Source of the DNA: Spirogloea muscicola | Lineage: Eukaryota; Streptophyta; Zygnematophyceae; Spirogloeales; Spirogloeaceae | Length of the DNA: 17,517 bases | Assembly (NCBI GenBank): GCA_009602725.1 | Contig: WELB01000025.1 | Location: 311,447 to 328,963, forward strand | Reading direction: 5' to 3' | Shown: one piece after another, positions 10,519 through 17,517 of the stretch | Position numbering within the stretch: position 1 is the first letter of the stretch | Layout: each line of letters begins with the position of its first letter | Program-made: the position numbers and the translations under genes | The notes under the pieces: model-generated | What the model was told of the DNA's origin: nothing | Databases searched by the model: none | Seen by the model: only the letters and a program-made list of their open reading frames with translations

Positions 10519-13500
10519 CTAAGCCAGCTTGCCATCCTCACTTGAGCTAGATGTACTGTTTGTAAAATTTTCCTGTACATGAGGTGCTAGGGAGGGCGAT
10601 GGGGGTGTGTCATATGGCGGTTTCTCAGACAGAGGGAGGTGTTGTCCATCCACAGGCTGCAAAGTGGACAACACTTCAAGCTCCTCTGCCAACGAGGTGC
10701 TGCTGCTCTCCTTCTTCCGCCCAAAGGGGTTTTTGGAATATGTTAGGCAGAGTCAAGGAGTGACATCTCTTTCATGTGAACAGCATGCAAAGAAAGCAAG
10801 ACTAGACCATGGGACCATCGTGCAAATTGTCCGAGCAGTCGAAGCACGCAGCATGCATGCAGTATCCAGCATCAACAGCAGAAGCCAAGCGACACTGTAT
10901 TAGGCAAGCACATGAAAGGATATTGAATGCGCATTCCTCCGCGGTATGAGGAAGGGAGGATGGCTCCTTGCAGATTGTCGTGGACAGCTATAGCTGCACC
11001 AACATCCTGCCACAGCCAGCCGCAGCGGAGACACGTCAGCGGATGGAGAGCCAAATCTAGAGTCGCTGACTGATGGCAGTGCCTATTTAGTGGAAGCTCT
11101 ATGCGGGTCGGGAGCCCTAGACCACGAGCCTGCGCCAGCCTCAGATTCACAGCTGAGGCGGCGATTTTGTTGGTGGCGAGTGGGGCTGGGACGTAGAGTC
11201 CCGTTGTTGGTGTCGGCTTGTGACACGGCGGAGCTGACTGGAATGGACTTTGCGACACTGTTGGTGGAGCTTGGCTGCTGCTGTTGAGGAAGGCTTCGAT
11301 GGGGTCGAGATCAGGTCGGGGGCGACTCATTTCGCAAGCGTCTTGCAACCTCGGGCACAGCACCCTGGACGGCATTCTTGCCGTCCTGGTCATCGTCTTC
11401 GCTTGTCACATTGTGTAAACTCTCTCTGGGTGGCGGGGGCGAGTTTGTTGTGGATGCTGAGGTGCTCAAGACTTGAACGCGAGACTCGGAGCAGAGAGTG
11501 TTGACTGCAGGGTCACAGGAAGTACAAGAGCGACATCTGCCCGGTGGCTGACGTGTTGGTTAGACGCCAATGCGCAAGCTTAGAAGCACTCACCGCAAAC
11601 TCCACAAAGCATATAGGCCCATTGTGCTGCCGCAGGATCTTCATCTGGCAAAACGACGGTTGGCTGCAGCATGCACCACAGTACGCAGCCACCACGCCCT
11701 TTACTCATGCAATTATATGCAAGATGTGCAGTTGCTAATAGACTTCATATAGCAGCAATGCTGCCAGAGTTGACAGTAAAGATTATTCTTCAGATAGCCA
11801 AGTGCTTGCTGGTAAGAAGTGAATAGCAATCCAACAGAAGCACCATAATTCACAACCCTCAGATGCCAGTCAAGAAGAGAAGGTTCCAGCGCTTACTTCT
11901 CAAACAAACCTCTGATCTCAGCCTCATTGGTGGACTCTCCAAGGTTGCCAATAAAAAGCGTGTTGCAGGGAGGGTTGTCCTTTGTGTTCTGCGCACATCA
12001 ATGCAGTTTTGAGATTTCAATCTCATATCTACTGGTTCCAGCAACCTTACAGAGCAACATTTAAATGTGGCCTCTCCTCCTTCCCCCCCCCCCTAAAAGA
12101 AAAATCCCCCCGGATACCAAGAAAGGGTGCTCAGACAGAGCGCCACACTATCTGCAGTATGAAAATCTTGCAGCACAGAAGGAAATCATCTAAAAAACTA
12201 CCTGCACTGGCGCATATCCTGAGGGAGACGTTGCCATGCTTGTCATTGAGGATGTGTAATTGTATTGCGCCTGGAGGTATGGGTCAAATAGGCAATTTGG
12301 AGGAGGATAACTGCGAGCACGCCAGCTAGTAGATAACAGTTAGTGAAATAGCATGACTGGCATAGAGGAGCATTCACCTCAATATCGGCGTGCAATTCAG
12401 CTGCCTGCCTGTTCATATACCTTATTCTGTCTTGCTCCTTCAATAGCACAATTGCGTCTGCTAGTCCACACAGCATCCCAGTCTGTGGCTGTGGCGTCAA
12501 TTGTAAGCGGCTGCAAAGAGAGAGAGGGAGAGAGCTTACGTTGGTGGGGGCCATGGCAGGCAGTGCGTGGCCATAAGGGTGGTTGGTGTGGCTGGCGGAA
12601 GGGCATACGGGGAGAATATAAGCACGCTCTCCCCTCGACCGTTCTGCTTGATGCCGTCGTAGCTTGGCAGGTCAGAGCCACCTGCATATGCCAACGCTCT
12701 GCCAGCCGCTCAAAACGTTTGGCACTGGTGCACCATGTGGCTCTGAGCTTGGCAATAGATATCTGAGCGCTTGCATCGACTATCATGGCTTGGACATTTA
12801 GCAGCCACTATTAGAGTCCACATTTCTGGTGTAAGAGCATGCTTCCAGCCAGGCTCGGCACTCATGAAGCACAACATCACTGTAGCTTTGTGCAGCTCCA
12901 GCGAAGCAGCGGCCAGCATGGCCGTCGCATGCCCAACTGCAAGCTGCGCCAAATTTGCCCCCAGCCAGCATATGCCTGCCCTAACAACCCCATGTGAGCA
13001 AGGGGCGCAGAGAGCCACACTTGCACAATTTTTTCACCTCGTTTGACAAACAGATTCTTCTTTGCCATCTCTGCCCGCAGTACTGACTGCGACTTGGCAT
13101 CAAACACGAGATTCTGCACAACACAAAGGTCCACTGTCAGCACCTCATTCTAAGGCTCGTCACATTGTCGTACCGATCACCGACAATGTGCTGTGGCCAT
13201 GAGCACTTCAGTCAGAGGGGCTGGTCACCAAGAGGGCGAAGCTGTACCTGGAGAGCGTTGCGGGCGGCCATGGCAAAAGCAGCGGTGGAGAAGAGGGCGA
13301 AGCCCATGGGCTGATCGCCTTTGAAGTTGATCTGCGACGACTCGTAGCCCGGCCACCAGCGCAGCAGGTTCTGAAGCTCCCGCACCTTCACATCCATTGG
13401 GAAGCCAAGCACGAAGATGGTACGGACCTGCACGAGCTCCCACCACACACGAGGTCACAAACGAGACTCAATGCGGCTCCAGGCTCAAAGGCCCGGGCGC

Positions 13501-13913
13501 CTGCGTCGACCAATCGACATCTGAACATGCGTGCCATTAACACACAAAGCAGCAGCCGAGCAAGGCGCAAAGCCGCAGCTCAGATGCTTGCAAAAGGCCA
13601 GCGGGCTGCATTCGGCCCCATAGAGGCTCCATTACACTGACGCTCTGTCGTCGCCCTGCGGCCCTGCCTTGTCCTTGGCCTCCGCTCTCAGGAGGACGCA
13701 TCATCTGACTGTGGCATGATAGGTAGCCCAGGATCCCGGACGCCGGCGCTCACCTCCTCCTCGCTCAGGGAATGCGACGGCGGCGACGATGCGCCAGCGG
13801 GCTGGCTGCCAGCGTGAGCGGGGGTGCAAGCCATGTGTGAGGTTGCCTCGGCGGCGCCACGGCTGGCAACGGCGGCGCCTGCGGCGCGGCCGCCGGTGAG
13901 CCGGGCGGGCCGT
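10519..13913 (-). CDS. scw1-like RNA-binding protein with two RRM domains, N-terminus interrupted by a gap
   Basis: Exons in coding order: 13913-13754 (partial), 13427-13248, 13113-13038, 12643-12540, 11988-11897, 11663-11594, 11006-10924, 10741-10519 (TAG). Phases agree throughout, so about 328 residues are visible. RRM1 starts at VRTIFVLGFPMDVK, has MGFALFST in the RNP1 position, and ends with NLVFDAKSQS...EMAKKN. RRM2 starts NPPCNTLFIGNLGE, has PICFVEFA as RNP1, and ends GMRIQYSKNPFGRKK. The NPPCNTLFIGNLGE and IQYSKNPFG signatures are typical of the plant scw1-like family (named after a fission yeast cell-wall integrity protein). Members bind RNA; individual targets are mostly unknown and none can be inferred here. 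A Ser/Pro-rich tail follows RRM2. The linker exon 12643-12540 rests on splice sites and phase only (about 0.6); a further small exon in 11989-12539 is possible. The last intron is AT-AC type. The 5' exon is Ala/Gly-rich and abuts an N. Confidence 0.9.
10742..10923 (-). other. Predicted U12-type AT-AC intron in the scw1-like gene
   Basis: Coding strand: exon ...GCATTCA, then intron starting ATATCCTTTC, the canonical U12 5' splice site. Near the 3' end is TCCTTGAC, a close match to the U12 branch-site consensus, with its A about 11 nt from the intron end ...CTGCCTAAC. The next exon starts ATATTCCAAAAAC. Joining them gives I-Q-Y-S-K-N-P-F-G, the expected RRM2 ending, with no phase shift. No GT-AG pair fits this junction while keeping these residues. 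The intron is 182 nt. The minor-spliceosome assignment is inferred from splice-site sequence alone. Confidence 0.88.
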
Positions 13914-13914
13914 N
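13914..13914. other. Single-base N marking an assembly gap of unknown length
   Basis: One N interrupts the 5' coding region of the - strand RNA-binding gene, inside GC-rich triplet-repetitive sequence. The frames on its two sides do not agree, so the true gap is probably not one base. Confidence 0.85.
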
Positions 13915-13983
13915 CCGGTAGCGACAGTACTTGAGGCGCTGAGCATTGCGGTCTGCCTCGGACGATTCGGAGATGGCAGCCAT
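13915..13983 (-). CDS. Possible first coding segment of the scw1-like gene, upstream of the N
   Basis: On the - strand an ATG at 13983-13981 sits in a good plant initiation context (GGCAATGGCT), just after an acceptor-like TTGCAG. It opens 23 codons (MAAISESSEADRNAQRLKYC, then RYR) that run into the N at 13914. The reading frame on this side of the N is not the frame used by the exon ending at 13754, as expected if the gap is not really one base long. I do not recognise the peptide. It could be the true N-terminus after a 5'UTR intron, or part of an unrelated upstream exon. It rests only on start context, position and strand. Confidence 0.4.
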
Positions 13984-14642
13984 TGCCTGCAAGACGCCAC
14001 GGTCAAGCCTCAGCGGCCGTCGGACGCGCAGTTTCTTTCGTCGGCAAGCCCATCGGGCTACCAGTGCCAGACCACCAAACTCCGACGAATTGCTGCAGAC
14101 CAGGCCGCTGGTCATATGGGTCCCTTGCGCCGCAGCAGGTGGCGGCGCTGGCGGCGGCGGCGGCGGCGGCGGCGGGGGGGTGGGGAGGCGGACGCGGAGG
14201 AGGGCTGGGAATGGTGAATAGCGGTCAGCGCCGCTGGCCCAAAAGGGGGGCCCCGTACGGCGCGGGCCCGGGCCCAGATCCGTGGCCCTTTCCTCTCCCC
14301 GCATCAAATCGCACCTCCCGCCAGCACGCGGCGTGCGATGCAAAAGCGGCCGTGACACGTGGCGGCGCGCCGCGGCGCGCGCAGCCGCCACCCCGGGACC
14401 CGCCCCCTCCGCACGCGGGGGGGGCGCGAACCTTCCAGACGGGCCGCCGCTGCCGGCACCGCGGGGGCCGTCTGGGGTGAAATGATTTCTGTGAAATCAA
14501 TTCGTTCCGCCCGCCCCTCCACAGACGCTGTGACCGGCGAGCGAGCTCCTTCTTTCCGTGCCCGTATTGCACTAACGGCGGCCGCCGGCGGCCCGGTGCC
14601 CCAGCCCGGCGCCCGTGAGCGCGCGCGTGCGCCGGGCCCGCG
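13984..14642. other. GC-rich 5' region of the scw1-like gene
   Basis: Contains a GGC triplet tract (about 14150-14177) and other GC-rich low-complexity DNA. A 5'UTR with an intron ending at the TTGCAG near 13986 is plausible. Long open frames here are a by-product of high GC. Confidence 0.45.
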
Positions 14643-14815
14643 GACGTCATCTCTCCGGCACTGTCACAGCGTTCCCGGCGACTCAGAGGCAGCCACGTGG
14701 CACGAGAAACCGCGAACGTACGTGGCTTCGTCACGTGACAACACCCCCCCTGCCCCTTCCCCCTGAAATCTGTCCCGCCAATCAATGGGCGTCATTTGGC
14801 CATGACGTGGCGTCA
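14643..14815. promoter_or_regulatory. Cluster of ACGT-core elements, likely promoter-proximal region of the scw1-like gene
   Basis: Seen in about 175 bases: GACGTC near 14643, a perfect G-box palindrome GCCACGTGGC (14692-14701), ACGTACGTGG (14716-14725), palindromic TCACGTGA (14731-14738), CCAAT (14778-14782), and TGACGTGGCGTCA (14803-14815). ACGT cores are binding sites for bZIP and bHLH factors in plants. The block lies about 660 bases upstream of the candidate start at 13983 on the - strand. The target gene is inferred from proximity and orientation; no clear TATA box was seen. Confidence 0.5.
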
Positions 14816-15183
14816 CGGGTGGTCTAGAAACCTCACGCGCCGACGAATCCCCACGTTGGCGTGATAGGGGATCCCGCGTGCCCGGGCCACACACCGTTGA
14901 CCCGGACGCGCCAGCGCCGGCTCCCCGTTCACGTCCTGTCTTGCTTCGGCGAAACAGCCTGGACAGCCGTGCCTGGGAAATATCATATCCGTGATCCTAT
15001 TGCTCGCTCCGTCCGTGCTTCTTTGTGCTTGGCCAATCAGGCCCTCCATCAACTCAGTAGTGCACTCTCTTGCAAGCCTCTGCTTGAACTGTTTATTGGC
15101 TTGAATTGGCCTCCCTTTTCATTTCATGCGCCCCGCGCGCCTTTCTCTTGCAAGGGAAGGCGGCGGTGACTTGGCAAGTCACT
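14816..15183. other. Intergenic, no gene recognised
   Basis: Composition falls from GC-rich to mixed. CCAAT-type words occur near 15040 and 15095. No coding motif was seen. Confidence 0.4.
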
Positions 15184-15330
15184 CCAGCTGCAAGTTACTC
15201 CGACTTGCGGCTGCTGACTCGAGGTCAATCAGCTCCCATCCGCTGTAGTCTCCTGCATAGCTGTGTGATTTTGGCGCCTTTTGGCCCTTCGGACCTTGCT
15301 CATTCTTTCCGAGCACCAAGCAGCCCCTCC
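15184..15330 (+). repeat. Dispersed repeat copy, long form (partner of 1159)
   Basis: It matches 1159-1310 over about 125 bases, including TTACTCCGACTTG, CTCCCATCCGCTG and GCATAGCTGTGTG. The GGGCTGGC core is degraded here to CGAGCACCAAGCAGCCCC, so this looks like an older or truncated copy. Confidence 0.7.
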
Positions 15331-16080
15331 TGACCAGAGGCTCCTGGGCTGTAGAAGTTCCCGCCCACGAAGCCATCGTCTGTTTGGAGAAGGAGTCACG
15401 TGTCACCAAGGGACGTTTGCTCGCTTGTGGGACAAACATGAGAGTGGCTCTATAAGTAGCACTAGATGTGGCAAGCCCAGTAGGATTCAATGTGTTGCGG
15501 CCAATCCTCTCCAGCAGGGTGATAGATGCCTATCAGCCAAGCGAGGCAAAGCACGTCAGTCTTGCAGTGGAAGCAATGGTTGCATGCCCAGCTAAGGTCT
15601 GACATAAAGAGGGTGAGCAAGAATGTATTCAAGAAGACGGGGCTTGGGGGAGGAAGCGGGCGGGCATGTCCATTCAGTAAAGCGAGCAGCCTGCCTTGAC
15701 AAGGTCAGAGTAGCTTGGCTGGCTCAAACAGACGCATGCCTACGATCAAGGCAGCTCATGACAGGGAGGTCGTTTAGACTCTAACTTGGTGGTGTCAGAA
15801 TTCAGAATGTTGCACAAGGGTTGAGGAGATCGTTGTGTATTCTCTTGTGGCTACCAAACCGCACTGTACAGCTTTCTGCTAAATAGGGGCAACATGGTCG
15901 CTCGAGGACGGGCCACCGTGAGAGCCAAAAAATGCCGGCACCAAGGACAGTGGTGAAGCATTCAGTGTGTCCTTGTGGTGCCCCTAGTGGGTGCGAGACA
16001 TCAAGAACGTGCTACACGCCCAGAGCTCAAGGCCCTGCTTGTAAGAAAGATAGGCGACCATGCAGCGAGCAGCATGGCAA
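15331..16080. other. Intergenic, no gene recognised
   Basis: Short frames only. A TCACGTGT word lies near 15396 and CTATAAGTAG near 15451, which could be chance promoter-like words; no exon with a recognisable motif follows. Confidence 0.4.
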
Positions 16081-16180
16081 AAAGGAGACTTGACGGCCGG
16101 GAGATGGTTTGCAGAAGGAGACTTCATGACCAGGAGATGGTGTAAGCAAGAAAGAACGTCGTCGTGAGGAGATGGTCTCA
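16081..16180 (+). repeat. Degenerate 33-base tandem repeat, about 2.5 copies
   Basis: AAGGAGACTT...GGGAGATGGT at 16081 is repeated as AAGGAGACTT...AGGAGATGGT at 16115. A third partial unit, GAGGAGATGGTCTCAAG, follows at about 16166. Stops in several frames argue against a coding repeat. Confidence 0.65.
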
Positions 16181-16875
16181 AGCTAAGTGCCCATTCAGGT
16201 GCCTCATGCAATGCGTTTGTGACCATGCATACATCCTACTTCTGAAGGCTACCGTCATGGATACCTTCATCGCTTGCACATGACTACCTGCATGTATGCA
16301 ACCAGAGGTGGGAGAAATACTAGCACCTTGAGGTTCTTCTTTGGACAGAACATTTGCGACCGTGGTAACTATAGAGGCAGCAGTCAGAGTCCCCAACATG
16401 CAGGCCCTACTCACGACAACTTCTCGGACCATGCTTCTGTGACATCCAAGGAATGCGGTAGGAGCTCTGTGAAATCTGTCTTGCTACAAGAAGGCTGTGA
16501 CCGCTATGCATGGATTCTCTATAGGTGGAGCACACCGCCAGTAACACATTCTCAAGTACGCAATAGCAAGTTGTTTGCTCCTGATTACCATGCCTTCCAC
16601 TTAAAAGCGACTCACAGCTTTGTCATGTAAAGTCACATCATGTGTAGCTTCGTCAACGAAGAAGTCATGGTTCAATGACTTGTCGTTTGCAAGTGAGTAA
16701 GCGACTGCCTGGAGTGGCCACGGCAGCCACCACTAATACTAGCTCACTTAGCCAATTGATTGCACCCAGTCATCTGGCAGTTCTGCATACAGCGGTCAAC
16801 GCAGCTGCTGTGAGGCTTTGAAGCAAGCAGAATTGCAGCTCTTCGCAGGTAACTGCACTCGAGCAGTTCGGAGTA
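16181..16875. other. 3' flank of the SPIRAL1-like gene, no gene recognised
   Basis: It should include the 3'UTR of the - strand gene that stops at 16876. The 118-codon + strand frame at 16274-16630 shows no domain and is probably chance. Confidence 0.4.
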
Positions 16876-17517
16876 TCAAAGGCCGCCAAGCAGGTACGCG
16901 AGGGACGATCCTCCTCCAGGGGCAGCATGGACTCTTGTGGATGGGCGATCCTGTGGCAGGCCACTTCAATTTACACTTAGAGCATGGCCACCCGATGCTA
17001 TGCAAGAAGGTCTGCGCTGTACACCCACACTGCTGAGACTCAAAAACACGGCAGCAGTCCGACAGCTGCCATAGCAAAGCCTGGGGCTTTTGTTCGATCT
17101 GTTGTGATACTTGCCCATGATATTTTCCCACTGCTTGGACTCTGTTGAGTACGCCGCAAGCAGCGCCATGTTTTTCAGAAACGTTCGCTGTGTCCAATTA
17201 GGATCGGTTCAAACCACGTCTCACTGACTGCCTGACTCCTCACCAGGGCCTCCAGGAAAGCTACAGTCCACAGAAGCATAGGGCCGTCCTGTGTCCAATC
17301 CAGGAAGACTGCAGCAAAGGTGGCGCAGTGAGACGCGTGGGCGACAGCGGCGGCTCACCGTGATGAAGTTTCCGGAGTTCTGGCCGTCGACGCGCGCGTA
17401 GTTGTTGAAGCTGCGGCCGAGCGCCGTCCGGAGCTCCACGTGGCCGCCGCCGCCAGCCGGCACCACAGGGCCGTCCTGCGGCGGCGGCGGCCGCTCGGGC
17501 TCCGGCTGCGCGGAGGG
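16876..17517 (-). CDS. SPIRAL1-like microtubule-associated protein, last two coding exons
   Basis: Exons in coding order: 17517-17359 (53 codons, open to the window edge) and 16950-16876 (25 codons including TGA), joined in phase 0 across a 408-nt GT-AG intron. SPIRAL1 family proteins are small plant proteins that decorate cortical microtubules and keep cell expansion straight. Seen: a Pro/Glu- and Gly-rich stretch, then FNNYARVDGQNSGNFIT joined to DRPSTRVHAAPGGGSSLAYL, ending LGGL. This is the conserved C-terminal family block NNYAR..GQN.GNF.TDRPST.VH.APGGGSSL.YL. The family's matching N-terminal GGGxSSLxYLFG block should lie beyond 17517. The junction falls exactly between FIT and DRP. The first exon is GC-rich, like the 5' exons of the other genes. 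Family identity is strong; orthology to a particular paralogue is not claimed. Confidence 0.92.

Noticed and set aside
10607-10903. 98-codon open frame on the + strand
   Set aside because: It lies antisense to the last coding exon and the AT-AC intron of the RNA-binding gene.
13765-14391. 208-codon open frame on the - strand
   Set aside because: It crosses the N and is not in frame with RRM1; its Pro/Ala runs come from GC triplets. Only the short ATG segment at 13983 was kept, at low confidence.
1-17517. A bacterial defence island, CRISPR array or integrated virus
   Set aside because: No spaced identical repeats, compact operons, or viral or phage proteins were seen; all recognisable genes are intron-bearing plant-type genes.

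Overview
This window is plant-lineage nuclear DNA. It carries spliced genes with GT-AG introns, plus one intron that looks like the rare U12-type AT-AC class. All three recognisable genes belong to families familiar from streptophytes: a C2-type phospholipase D, a two-RRM RNA-binding protein of the scw1-like plant family, and a SPIRAL1-like microtubule protein. GC-rich 5' exons, AT-richer 3' exons and introns, and large repeat-bearing intergenic DNA fit a streptophyte alga or an early-diverging land plant. I cannot name the species. I found no bacterial operon, CRISPR array, virus, rRNA or tRNA.

Layout. Positions 1 to about 5290 are gene-poor. They hold many copies of a dispersed repeat built around a GGGCTG...CAGCCC stem, a nested foldback structure (about 2147-2786), short tandem repeats and an anonymous stretch with many stops. 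A GC-rich lead-in follows (about 5700-6184), then 77 T residues and one N (6185-6262), which look like a badly closed assembly gap. Directly after it comes the phospholipase D gene on the + strand (6263-9684, six exons), missing only its extreme N-terminus. The scw1-like gene runs on the - strand (10519-13983). Its eight CDS segments downstream of a second single-base gap (N at 13914) keep phase to the stop. The two genes are convergent, with 834 bases between their stop codons. A GC-rich, ACGT-element-rich segment (about 14640-14815) is the likely control region of the RNA-binding gene. After repeat-bearing intergenic DNA, the last two coding exons of the SPIRAL1-like gene lie on the - strand (16876-17517) and run off the right edge.

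The genes have no evident joint pathway: lipid signalling, RNA binding and cortical microtubule organisation are ordinary housekeeping or developmental functions. The most notable sequence features are the AT-AC intron in the RNA-binding gene, a 27-base in-frame hairpin-bearing insertion in the phospholipase D coding sequence, the nested foldback repeat, and two assembly gaps that both fall in GC-rich 5' coding ends.
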